Positions 26,898 to 34,778 of a stretch of 64,000 bases of DNA are shown here, piece after piece; the first letter of the stretch is position 1; every line of letters starts with the position of its first letter. The translations under genes were made by a program, and so were the position numbers. The notes below the pieces were generated by a model, which was given only the letters and a program-made list of their open reading frames with translations, was not told the DNA's origin and did not search any database. The stretch is from Corynebacterium sp. Lineage in GTDB: Bacteria; Actinomycetota; Actinomycetes; Mycobacteriales; Mycobacteriaceae. The DNA is taken from positions 62,001-126,000 of the forward strand of contig NZ_JAUNKO010000003.1 in the NCBI RefSeq assembly GCF_030532715.1, given 5' to 3'.

Positions 26898-27334
26898 TTC
26901 GCATGAACTCTTGTTCTAGTGCCAAAAGTAAAGGACAAACTGAAGCTTGCAAGATTAAATTTTGTACGGCGATATGTTCGACTGATTGTGGGAACGTATG
27001 GGAGTCATCCACTCAGTCCTATAACCCCTGCCAGTTCGGGTAACATGCCGCGATTCTAGCCCCGAAATAGGGAATTTTTACATCGTTTTCACGTCGCTGC
27101 TGGGGGACTTTTCCAAGCTAGAAGCGGTACGCTAAGCCTTTATAAAGAAAACTTCGAATTGTGACCCATCACCAATGGTTGCCTGCGATACTATCGCTCG
27201 TGCTACGGTCAGCGAGTGAGGCGGGTATATAATTTGCGGCTAATCATGCACTCCGGTTTTCCGCAGATTTCCAGTGCTCGTTTTTCAAGAAAAACCATCC
27301 ACCGTGATGTGGTTTGACGCATTACCGATAGAGA
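26898..27334. promoter_or_regulatory. Control region of the second thioester-domain protein
   Basis: 437 bp without a gene. The last 230 bp repeat the layout found before the first paralogue: CAAGCTAGA, promoter TTGCCT (27179-27184), 17-bp spacer, GCTACG (27202-27207), TGAGGCGGG, AAAACCATCCAC and GTGATGTGG. Nothing was recognised in 26898-27090. Confidence 0.55.
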
Positions 27335-28885
27335 ATGATGGGTGAAATGATCGTATATTTACAGAAAAGTCGCTTCTTTCTAGCGATCCTTTCTGTGTTC
27401 GCCTTAGTCATCGGCGTGGTTGCGCTGATGCCCAGCGCGCAGGCGCAGGAACTAGGCGCACAGGTGAAGGTGTCCCAGGGGCCCGCCGGGTTGGCTGTTT
27501 ACCAGGGGTCCAAGACGCGTGCGACGCAGCTGTTCCAGCTGGAGTCTGGCGGTGAAACTCGCCACGCGTATTGCATCGAGTTCGGTGTGCCCGCGGTATA
27601 CACGGACAACGCGAAGACTGTGAAATGGGACGAGTTCCCAGGTAACAACAAGTTTAAGACCGATGAGGCGGCTCGCCACAAGGTCAACTGGATCGCAGCG
27701 AATAGCTATCCCGCTGTGTCCATCGAAGAAATCCGCGCCGCGATCGGCGTGAGCAGTGAAGAACTTTCGGTTGAGGCTGCTATCGCGCAGACCCAAGGTG
27801 CCATTTGGAGCATCCTGTCCGACGAGTTCGAATACAAGGGCTTGGAAACGAACGACAAGTCCATCAAGTCCGCAGAGTACAAGCTGTACGAGTATCTCAC
27901 GGGCAGCGCGAATGTTGGGCGTGCGGAAACCTCCACGTTGGACTTGTCCGTGGAGATTGACGCCTCGAAAGCCACCCGCCAAGACAATGGCGTGATGGGT
28001 CCCCTGCGGGTGAAGACCAACGCCGCCGCCCTGAAGATCTCCACCGACCATGGTGAGATCGTCGACGCCGACGGCAAGAAGATCAACGCTTCTGAAATCC
28101 GCTCCGATATGGATTTCTACGTGAAGATCAACGAAAAGGCTGGCGAGGCGAAGATTACGGCGTCTGCTGAGGGCGATGTTATCTCCGGCGCGCTGGTGGT
28201 GACGAAGAAGGATGACGGCAAGCACGGCCAGACGTTGATTGTTACGCACAACGACGTGGTTCGTAAGGTCGAAGAGTTCACCATCCGCTGGGAGGGCACC
28301 AATGTGTCCATCAAGACCTCCGCTTCCGATGAGCAGGACAGCGACAAGGTACTGCCCCCGAGCGGCGGCACGATTGTCGACGTCGTGGACTACACCGGTT
28401 TGATCGTAGGCAAGAAGTACGTTCTCAAGGGCGAGCTGATGGACAAAGCCACCGGCGAGAGCACAGGCATCAAGGAAACCAAGGAATTCACCCCCGAATC
28501 GCCGGACGGCACGGTGGAAATGAAGTTCGTGGTTCCCGAAGGCTACGCCGGCAAGACCCTCGTGGTGTTCGAGCGTGCCTACGACGAAGACGGCAACCTC
28601 ATCGCGGAACATGCTGACATTAACGACCGTAAGCAAACGGTACGTGTGGCCAACGAGTGCGGCGGTGGCTCCGGTTCGATCGGTTCCTTCGGCTCCTCGG
28701 ACTTTGGCAGCAGCGGCGGTTGCGGCGGCGGCTGTGACTCCGGCAAAGACTGCGGGAAGAGCTGTGAAAGCAACGGTGGCGGCTGCGAAGGTGGCTGCTC
28801 CGGCGGTTGCGAATCCAACATCCGCCTGGAAGCTGGCGGCTTAGTGGTTCGTAGCACCCCTGAGCTCGAGCTTCCTCGACGTTAA
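27335..28885 (+). CDS. Secreted thioester-domain/VaFE protein with cysteine-rich tail (no sortase signal)
   Basis: 516-aa tandem paralogue of the preceding gene. Signal peptide (to about AQAQE), thioester pair Cys80 (AYCIEFG) and Gln154 (AQTQGAIW), and a VaFE domain (VVDYTGLIVG, VVFERAYDEDG, AEHADINDRKQT) are conserved with long identical stretches. The ending is different: instead of a Pro-rich linker and LANTG anchor there is a Gly/Ser/Cys tail with eight cysteines (SGGCGGGCDSGKDCGKSC and CEGGCSGGC) and a final LEAGGLVVRSTPELELPRR. No membrane helix follows, so it may be released, metal-bound, or disulfide-linked to another surface component. A terminator follows. Confidence 0.85.
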   Translation: MMGEMIVYLQKSRFFLAILSVFALVIGVVALMPSAQAQELGAQVKVSQGPAGLAVYQGSKTRATQLFQLESGGETRHAYCIEFGVPAVYTDNAKTVKWDEFPGNNKFKTDEAARHKVNWIAANSYPAVSIEEIRAAIGVSSEELSVEAAIAQTQGAIWSILSDEFEYKGLETNDKSIKSAEYKLYEYLTGSANVGRAETSTLDLSVEIDASKATRQDNGVMGPLRVKTNAAALKISTDHGEIVDADGKKINASEIRSDMDFYVKINEKAGEAKITASAEGDVISGALVVTKKDDGKHGQTLIVTHNDVVRKVEEFTIRWEGTNVSIKTSASDEQDSDKVLPPSGGTIVDVVDYTGLIVGKKYVLKGELMDKATGESTGIKETKEFTPESPDGTVEMKFVVPEGYAGKTLVVFERAYDEDGNLIAEHADINDRKQTVRVANECGGGSGSIGSFGSSDFGSSGGCGGGCDSGKDCGKSCESNGGGCEGGCSGGCESNIRLEAGGLVVRSTPELELPRR

Positions 28886-28896
28886 CCAAAACAACA

Positions 28897-28937
28897 AAAC
28901 CCCTACCTGCGTTTATTTTCGCTGGTAGGGGTTTGTT
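28897..28937 (+). terminator. Terminator after the second thioester-domain gene
   Basis: CCCCTACC (28900-28907) pairs with GGTAGGGG (28924-28931), flanked by AAAA and TTTGTTTGT, a canonical intrinsic terminator that may also serve the minus-strand tRNA gene. Confidence 0.85.
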
Positions 28938-28943
28938 TGTGCG

Positions 28944-29017
28944 TGGAGCCGATGACGGGAATCGAACCCGCGTATTCAGCTTGGGAAGCTGATGTTCTGC
29001 CATTGAACTACATCGGC
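28944..29017 (-). tRNA. tRNA-Gly (anticodon CCC)
   Basis: Read on the minus strand: acceptor arm GCCGATG pairs with CATCGGC, D-arm GTTCAATGGCAGAAC, anticodon stem TCAGC/GCTGA around the loop TTCCCAA (anticodon CCC, reading GGG), T-arm CGGGTTCGATTCCCG, discriminator T and an encoded CCA (28944-28946). All four arms fold, 74 nt with CCA. Confidence 0.95.
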
Positions 29018-29099
29018 GGACTGATTCAGCATAGCATTACACCCGCCCAATGCCGAATCATTGGGTGTATGTGACTGGGGTTGTCGTTAGAATGAAGTT

Positions 29100-29663
29100 G
29101 TGCTTCTTTCAGACCGAGACATTCGTGCAGCTATCGATGCGGGCCACTTAGGCATCGACCCGTTTGACGCTGAGCTCATTCAGCCGTCCAGTATCGATGT
29201 TCGAATGGACCGCTTTTTTCGCGTGTTCAATAATTCGCGCTATACGCACATTGATCCGAAGCAGCGGCAGGATGATCTCACGAGCCTGGTGGAAGTGGAT
29301 GAGGGGGATCCTTTTGTCCTTCATCCAGGTGAGTTCGTGCTCGGCGCTACGCTCGAAACGTTTCGGCTTCCGGCGCATTTCGCTGGTCGTCTTGAGGGGA
29401 AGTCTTCCTTAGGGCGGTTGGGATTGCTTACTCATTCCACCGCTGGGTTTATCGATCCCGGTTTCGAAGGGCACATCACTCTTGAGCTGTCTAACGTGGC
29501 TAATCTGCCTATCACCTTGTGGCCGGGTATGAAGGTTGGGCAGCTTGCCATCTTTTCTATGTCCTCGCCCGCTGAGATTCCCTATGGTTCTGGAGCGCTT
29601 GGCTCGAAGTACCAAGGCCAGCGCGGCCCTACGTCTTCTAAGGCGTACCTCAATTTCCGCTAG
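29100..29663 (+). CDS. dcd: dCTP deaminase
   Basis: 187-aa homotrimeric enzyme converting dCTP to dUTP (or, in bifunctional forms, dUMP), feeding thymidylate synthesis. Begins [12 protein letters not shown] as the family does; [12 protein letters not shown] holds the substrate-binding Ser/Arg block, [19 protein letters not shown] the catalytic Glu and nucleotide site, and [14 protein letters not shown] the C-terminal lid. GTG start at 29100 is 6 bases after a TAGAAT -10 box with no clear ribosome site, so the mRNA may be leaderless. The opuC-type genes follow 6 bp after its stop. Confidence 0.95.
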   Translation: MLLSDRDIRAAIDAGHLGIDPFDAELIQPSSIDVRMDRFFRVFNNSRYTHIDPKQRQDDLTSLVEVDEGDPFVLHPGEFVLGATLETFRLPAHFAGRLEGKSSLGRLGLLTHSTAGFIDPGFEGHITLELSNVANLPITLWPGMKVGQLAIFSMSSPAEIPYGSGALGSKYQGQRGPTSSKAYLNFR

Positions 29664-29669
29664 GAATGT

Positions 29670-30467
29670 ATGATCACCTTTGATCGGGTAACAAAAACTT
29701 TCGATTCTTCGACGCCTGCTGTGGATGGGTTTTCCTACCACTTCCAACAGGGCAAGACGACTTGCCTTGTCGGTTCTTCGGGCAGCGGCAAGACGACGTT
29801 GCTGCGGATGGTTAACCGCATGGTCGAGCCAACAAAAGGCCGCATTACGGTCCGCGGAGAAAATATTTCCCGGGTAGACCCGGTGACGCTACGGCGTTCG
29901 ATTGGCTATGTGATGCAGAATGCGGGATTATTGCCGCACCGCACGGTTGCGCAGAACATCGCTACCGTTGCCCATTTGAACAAGCTTCCGGATGCCGATG
30001 CGAGGGTGCCGCGGTTGATGGAGTTGTTGGATCTTCACCCGGAACTAGCGCGCCGCTACCCTGCAGAGCTTTCTGGCGGCCAGGCTCAGCGTGTTGGGGT
30101 GGCGCGCGCCCTGGCTGCGGATCCGGATATTTTGCTCATGGATGAGCCGTTTGCCGCGGTGGACCCAGTGGTGCGGCGCGAGTTGCAGAAGCTGGTGATG
30201 CGTTTGCAACGCCAGCTGAACAAGACCATTTTGTTGGTTACCCACGATATTGATGAGGCGTTCCAGCTCGGTGATGACATTGTGCTGTTGTCCACCAGTG
30301 CGCACATCGAGCAGGCCGGCACTGCAGAGGAGTTTGTCACCAATCCGGCGAATGATTTCGTTGCGAGCTTTGTGGGGGTTGCGGATCGCGCGGTGCGTAT
30401 TGAACAGCGCGGCGGACGCACGGTGGTGGTGGACCGTAATGGCCGCGTGAACGGGGTGGTTACATGA
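29670..30467 (+). CDS. opuCA: Osmoprotectant ABC transporter, ATP-binding protein
   Basis: 265-aa ABC ATPase of the quaternary-amine (OpuC/ProV) type. Walker A GSSGSGKTT, Q-loop YVMQNAGL, signature LSGGQAQRVG, Walker B ILLMDEPFAAVD, and switch His in VTHDIDEAF. The C-terminus lacks the tandem CBS osmosensor domains of classic OpuCA/OpuA, so ionic-strength gating by CBS is not expected. First of four overlapping genes with two permeases and a lipoprotein binding protein. Confidence 0.9.
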   Translation: MITFDRVTKTFDSSTPAVDGFSYHFQQGKTTCLVGSSGSGKTTLLRMVNRMVEPTKGRITVRGENISRVDPVTLRRSIGYVMQNAGLLPHRTVAQNIATVAHLNKLPDADARVPRLMELLDLHPELARRYPAELSGGQAQRVGVARALAADPDILLMDEPFAAVDPVVRRELQKLVMRLQRQLNKTILLVTHDIDEAFQLGDDIVLLSTSAHIEQAGTAEEFVTNPANDFVASFVGVADRAVRIEQRGGRTVVVDRNGRVNGVVT

Positions 30468-31105
30468 CCTGGGCAACCACGAATCGGGACATGCTGATCG
30501 AACTCATGCTCGCTCATATTAACCTGTCGTGGCCGCCGATTCTGATGTCGTTTCTGCTTGCGGTCCCGCTCGGTTGGTGGGCGCACCGCAACAAACGTGT
30601 GCGCGAGTTTCTGGTTGTCGGAACGGGGCTCATGTATGCGATTCCATCGCTGGCGTTGTTTGTGGTGATCCCGCAATTTTTGGGCACCTCGATCCTCTCG
30701 CCGTGGAACGTTATCGTCGCCATGGCTATCTACGGCCTTGCGTTGCAGGTGCGTACCACCACGGATGCCTTTGATGCTATCGATGCCGATGTATCCGATG
30801 CCGCTGTCGCCATGGGCTATTCCACCTGGAGAAAGTTCTTCGCGGTGGAGATTCCCTTGGCGTTGCCGGTAATGATTTCCGGTTTGCGGGTAGTCAGCGC
30901 GTCGACGATTAGTCTGGTGTCGGTCGGTGCCCTGATCGGCGTGAATTCGCTGGGCAGCTTGTTTACGGATGGCTTTAACCGTTATTTCGCTACCGAGATT
31001 GTGTTCGGCATTCTCGGCACCCTGCTGCTAGCCGTTGTGTTCGATGCTGTGCTCTTTTTGGCGCAGCGCGTTGCCACGCCTTGGGTGGTGGCTGCCCGTG
31101 CTTGA
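30464..31105 (+). CDS. opuCB: Osmoprotectant ABC transporter, permease 1
   Basis: 213-aa membrane permease of the BPD-transporter (ProW/OpuCB) family with five or six helices. The EAA-type loop that contacts the ATPase is DAAVAMGYSTWRKFFAVEIPLALP. It overlaps the ATPase gene by 4 bp (ATGA). Unlike the second permease, it starts with a short periplasmic/cytoplasmic segment MTWATTNRDMLIELMLAHI. Confidence 0.88.
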   Translation: MTWATTNRDMLIELMLAHINLSWPPILMSFLLAVPLGWWAHRNKRVREFLVVGTGLMYAIPSLALFVVIPQFLGTSILSPWNVIVAMAIYGLALQVRTTTDAFDAIDADVSDAAVAMGYSTWRKFFAVEIPLALPVMISGLRVVSASTISLVSVGALIGVNSLGSLFTDGFNRYFATEIVFGILGTLLLAVVFDAVLFLAQRVATPWVVAARA

Positions 31106-31688
31106 GTTTCTCGTTCACACCGGCGAACATATAGCCTATTCTGTTCTGGCCGTGGGGATCGCCGTCTTCGTCGGAATTCCGTTTGGTTTAGTGATCGCCC
31201 GTACTCGGCTTGCCGACGTCGTTCTCGCCAGCGCTGGCGCGTTGCGCGCGTTGCCTTCGCTCGGCGTCTTAACATTGCTCACCCTTTACCTTGGTATCCG
31301 CGTTCCGCTGATACCCACCACAATTGTGTTGTTGCTGTTGGCTATTCCGCCGTTGCTGGCGGCTACCGTCGCCGGGGTGCGTAACATCCCGCCTGAGGTG
31401 ACGGATGCTGCCCAGGCGATGGGGTTTACGGAGGGGCAGCTCATGCTGAAAGTTTCCACCCCGTTGGCCCTGCCTACCATCGTTGGCGGTTTGCGTTCTT
31501 GCGTGTTGCAGGTCCTTTCTACGGCGACTATCGCGGCCTTTATTGGCTTGGGTGGTTTGGGCCGTTACGTTATTGACGGCTTGGCGCTGGGGGATTACGC
31601 ACAAGTCCTCACCGGAGCGTTGGCTGTAACGGTTTTGGCCCTTGTAGCGGATAGTGTATTAGCGATACTGCAACGGAGACTCCGATGA
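31098..31688 (+). CDS. opuCD: Osmoprotectant ABC transporter, permease 2
   Basis: 196-aa permease partner of the preceding one. EAA loop TDAAQAMGFTEGQLMLKVSTP and helices such as LLLLAIPPLLAATVAGV. Start GTG 31098 chosen because LEFLVHTGEHIAYSVLAVGIA aligns with family N-termini; it overlaps the previous gene by 8 bp. A longer frame beginning at 31035 is a shadow of the first permease. Confidence 0.87.
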   Translation: MLEFLVHTGEHIAYSVLAVGIAVFVGIPFGLVIARTRLADVVLASAGALRALPSLGVLTLLTLYLGIRVPLIPTTIVLLLLAIPPLLAATVAGVRNIPPEVTDAAQAMGFTEGQLMLKVSTPLALPTIVGGLRSCVLQVLSTATIAAFIGLGGLGRYVIDGLALGDYAQVLTGALAVTVLALVADSVLAILQRRLR

Positions 31689-32614
31689 ATAAGACCATAG
31701 TTTGTGCCTTAGCAGCGCTTTTCCTCGCTGCTTGTGTCCATGATCCGCTTAATACACCAACTAGCTCTCAATCCGATTCGACGAATACGACTGTCCAAAA
31801 CGGCAAACACATCACCATAGGTACCGCCAATTTTCCGGAATCCGAAATAATCGGCCAGATTTGGGCGGTTGCCCTCGAACAGGAGGGTTTCGATGTGGAG
31901 GTACGCTCCGGCATCGGCTCCCGTGAGGCCTACTTGCGCGCCTTGCAGGAGGGAACTGTTGATCTTGTCCCGGAGTATTCCGGCAACCTAGCTCAGTACT
32001 ACATCAAAGAGTCCGGCCAAGCGGAGCTGCCGGTGGGTGCTTCGAATGAGGAAGTCCTCAACGCGTTGAACCATGTGTTGCCCGCTGGCCTTTCCACGGG
32101 CCCGGTTGCTCCAGGGGAGTCGAAGGATTCGTTCCGCGTGACGCGTGAGTTTGCGGAGCAGCACCGGTTGGTTACGCTCGAAGACCTTAAGGATATGGAG
32201 GGGTTGCGGCTCGCGGGTAACCCGGAGTTGAAGGAGCGTCCGTATGGGCCGAAGGGGTTGCAGGAGGTGTACAACATTCCTTCGGTTGAGCTGGTGCCGA
32301 TCGCTGATGGTGGCGGCCCCCTCACCATTGCCGCGCTGAACGACGGCGCGGCGGACATCGCCGACATTTACACCACTTCACCGACGTATGATAGTGACCT
32401 TGTCACGTTGGAGGATAATAAGAATCTCGTTCTTCCGCAGCATGTGTTGCCGTTGATGCGGGGTAAGGCGATTACGAGTGAGGCACGTGAGATTCTCAAT
32501 ACGGTGAATCAGCGTCTCACTACCGAAGCGCTGAAGGATATGAACGCTCAAAATGTGGGGGATCAGAAAAAGGAACCCAGGGCGCTTGCCACTGAGTTCC
32601 TGCAGCAGAGTTAG
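31685..32614 (+). CDS. opuCC: Osmoprotectant (glycine betaine/choline-type) binding lipoprotein
   Basis: 309-aa substrate-binding protein of the OpuAC/ProX family. Signal peptide with lipobox LAAC (Cys at about residue 17). Typical blocks: ITIGTANFPESEIIGQIWAVALE at the start of the domain (ligand-box region), VPEYSGNLAQYY, and ADIADIYTTSPTY. The ligand is probably betaine, carnitine or choline, but aromatic-cage residues cannot be assigned by eye. ATGA overlap with permease 2; the stop shares bases with the convergent IS3 OrfA stop. Confidence 0.88.
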   Translation: MNKTIVCALAALFLAACVHDPLNTPTSSQSDSTNTTVQNGKHITIGTANFPESEIIGQIWAVALEQEGFDVEVRSGIGSREAYLRALQEGTVDLVPEYSGNLAQYYIKESGQAELPVGASNEEVLNALNHVLPAGLSTGPVAPGESKDSFRVTREFAEQHRLVTLEDLKDMEGLRLAGNPELKERPYGPKGLQEVYNIPSVELVPIADGGGPLTIAALNDGAADIADIYTTSPTYDSDLVTLEDNKNLVLPQHVLPLMRGKAITSEAREILNTVNQRLTTEALKDMNAQNVGDQKKEPRALATEFLQQS

Positions 32615-32913
32615 GTGTCTTGATGTCGGCGCTCTTTGAAGAAGGCTTCGAGGGTGTCGACCAAGTCACGATCTTTTTGCAGCTCCGCGACTTGGGCGCG
32701 GAGCTTTGCTACTTCTTCCCGCAGCCCGATAAGTTCGGCTTGTTCCTTTTGTACGCTGGCGAGGCGTTCGCGTTCTTGCACTGCGGTGACCCAGTTCCGA
32801 AGCGTTTCCGTGCTCACACCGAACTCGCGTGCGATTTCTGGAATGTCGCGCTGTGCTTTCAAAACTTCCCGGACTGCTTTTTGTTGGAATTCGGGGGAGT
32901 ATTGACGACTCAT
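32611..32913 (-). mobile_element. Orphan IS3-family OrfA (transposase HTH protein)
   Basis: About 100-aa protein: N-terminal helix-turn-helix RQYSPEFQQKAVREVLK ... IAREFGVSTETLRNWV followed by a leucine-zipper-like coil (EEVAKLRAQVAELQKDRDLV) and the AFF(K/A)E end, as in IS3/IS911 OrfA. No OrfB (DDE integrase) follows in any frame; downstream is the binding-protein gene on the other strand. Start is taken at MSRQYSPEF (32913). Either a remnant of an insertion sequence or an exapted DNA-binding protein. No terminal inverted repeats were found. Confidence 0.72.
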
Positions 32914-32999
32914 AGGCATAGCGATCATCCTTCCAATCGAGATGTTTTACAGTCAGTGTAATTGGAAAAACTCAAGTAAAACGAAGGAATTGGACAAGG

Positions 33000-33584
33000 A
33001 TGTCTGGCTTTGATACCGACGATTTTTGGATCACCTCTGACCTGCACCTAGGTCATCCATTGCTCACCCAATTGCGCGGATTCGCGTCAACAAGCGAACA
33101 CGATACCACCATTTTGGGGGGTCTTTATGGGATTCCGGACAATTCCACGTTGGTTTGCTTGGGGGATATCTCGGTTGGAAAGGACGAATACGCTCTCGGT
33201 CGACTCCGTGAGTTGAAACTAGCGAAGGGGCTCACCATGATTCTTACCCCTGGCAATCACGATGCCTGCCACCCGAAGTTTGGGCTGAAGAAAATGCTCA
33301 CATGGACCCCAAAATACGAACAAGTGTTTGATTTTATTGCGGTCGATTTCGTGCTAAGGCGCCGCGTATTGTTCACCCATCTGCCTCGCCTTGAGGATCC
33401 GCATCGTTCAGCGAAGCTCAGCCGATGGATCGCCCGCGATGGTTTCGAATGCGTGGTGCACGGGCATACGCATTCTTCGAAACCCCTCGCCCCAGGGCAC
33501 GTGAACATCTGCCTCGAGGCAACCGACCTCAAACCGATCCATGCCTCGGAGCTGTGGCGGCGGGTCACTCAGGTTCAACTGTAA
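33000..33584 (+). CDS. Calcineurin-like metallophosphoesterase
   Basis: 194-aa cytoplasmic protein with the metallophosphoesterase motif series: SDLHLGH (D-x-H), LGDIS (GD), PGNHD, FTHLP, VVHGHTH (GH-x-H). The short form without extra domains resembles phage- and bacterial-type phosphoesterases of unknown substrate. It appears to be a single-gene unit; its last 20 bp overlap the 3' end of the YibE/F gene. Confidence 0.88.
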   Translation: MSGFDTDDFWITSDLHLGHPLLTQLRGFASTSEHDTTILGGLYGIPDNSTLVCLGDISVGKDEYALGRLRELKLAKGLTMILTPGNHDACHPKFGLKKMLTWTPKYEQVFDFIAVDFVLRRRVLFTHLPRLEDPHRSAKLSRWIARDGFECVVHGHTHSSKPLAPGHVNICLEATDLKPIHASELWRRVTQVQL

Positions 33585-34776
33585 ACGCCGCTATCAGCGT
33601 CGTGATCGGGACGGCGAGGGTGAGCGCCAACGCGCCGATCGCGGAGCGCAGCAGCTCCGTCGCCATGATGTCGCTTGTGAGCACTTGCAGGAACGGTCGA
33701 TCCGCCACGCTGAGCAGCAGCAATAGGGGAAGCGCCGCCCCCGTGTAAGACAAGACGAGGGTGTACACCATCGAGGCGATGTGGTCGCGCCCCACCTTCA
33801 TCGCCCCGGTGAAGAGCCGCCAGGGGGAGGCGTCGGGTTCGATTTCGGCAAGTTCGTTCACTGTCGACGCTTGCGCGATCGTAACGTCGTTGAGCACGCC
33901 TAGCGCACCAATAATAAAGCCGCAGAGCATGAGGCCCGTCACGGTCACATCGGGCAGGTACAACTGGATCAGCAGGTTGTCTTCGTCGCCAAGCCCGCGT
34001 AACTGGCTGGACGCGATCGCGAGGTGCGCAAGCCCTGCCGCTAAGCCAAGGGAAACGATCGTGCCGAACAGTGCGGACGAAGTCTTCCAGCTCACGCCGT
34101 GGACGATATACAGGACGGGGAAGAGCACTGCGGAGCCACACACCACGGCCAGCAGCAGGGGTGGCCCGCCATGAAGCAATGCGGGCAGCAGGAACAATGC
34201 CACCGCCGCGAAGGTGAGCACTAAGCCCACGAGGGAACGAATGCCGGGGCCGAGGCCGATCAGGACGATGCCGAGTGCGGTTAGCCCTAACCAAAATGCT
34301 AGGGACCAGTCGCGTTGAAAATCCGTAAAGGTGTACGCGTGGCTGCCGTCCGCCGCGGTGGTTTCGCTCATGCGGATGGCTTCGCCTTCCTGCAAGTCCG
34401 GATCGCCCGGTTTCTCGCTCACCATGAGCAACGTGCGCTTGCCTTCGTTGTCACCTTCCAGGATTTCTACGATGGCGCGCTGGCACTCATCCGTCCGCTG
34501 CTCCAGGGAGGTCACGGGTGAGGTATCAAAGACGCGGCCCACGGAAGGGGAGTTGCATTCCCCGGTGTCTCTGATCACCACGCGGCCATCAACTTGGGCC
34601 TGTGGCAATGCGGACGTTTTCGCGAATTCGGGGGCAACGCGTGGTGGTTCGCTGGAGGGCCACAGCAGCACTAACCCCGCGGCCGTCGCTAAGAAGCTAC
34701 CTACGAGCAGTATGCTGAGCAGCCATTGCCATACGGTGAATCGCGTCTCGCCAAACTCTGTGGAATGTCGTCCCAT
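33565..34776 (-). CDS. YibE/F family membrane protein
   Basis: 403-aa protein: N-terminal helix (WQWLLSILLVGSFLATAAGLVLLW), an exported domain with two cysteines (GECNSPSVG, TDECQRAIV), then seven or eight helices with the family-typical GFIIGALGVLNDVTIAQASTV and GRDHIASMVYTLVLSYTGAALPL blocks (glycine/asparagine-rich, likely substrate path). Function of YibE/F is unknown. Followed closely upstream by alaT (2 bp between stop and start), so co-transcribed. Confidence 0.85.
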   Translation of the reverse strand: MGRHSTEFGETRFTVWQWLLSILLVGSFLATAAGLVLLWPSSEPPRVAPEFAKTSALPQAQVDGRVVIRDTGECNSPSVGRVFDTSPVTSLEQRTDECQRAIVEILEGDNEGKRTLLMVSEKPGDPDLQEGEAIRMSETTAADGSHAYTFTDFQRDWSLAFWLGLTALGIVLIGLGPGIRSLVGLVLTFAAVALFLLPALLHGGPPLLLAVVCGSAVLFPVLYIVHGVSWKTSSALFGTIVSLGLAAGLAHLAIASSQLRGLGDEDNLLIQLYLPDVTVTGLMLCGFIIGALGVLNDVTIAQASTVNELAEIEPDASPWRLFTGAMKVGRDHIASMVYTLVLSYTGAALPLLLLLSVADRPFLQVLTSDIMATELLRSAIGALALTLAVPITTLIAAFTVEPE

Positions 34777-34778
34777 AC

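Noticed and set aside
27452..28636. 394-codon minus-strand frame opposite the second thioester-domain gene
   Set aside because: Antisense shadow that mirrors the first paralogue's shadow because the two genes are homologous.
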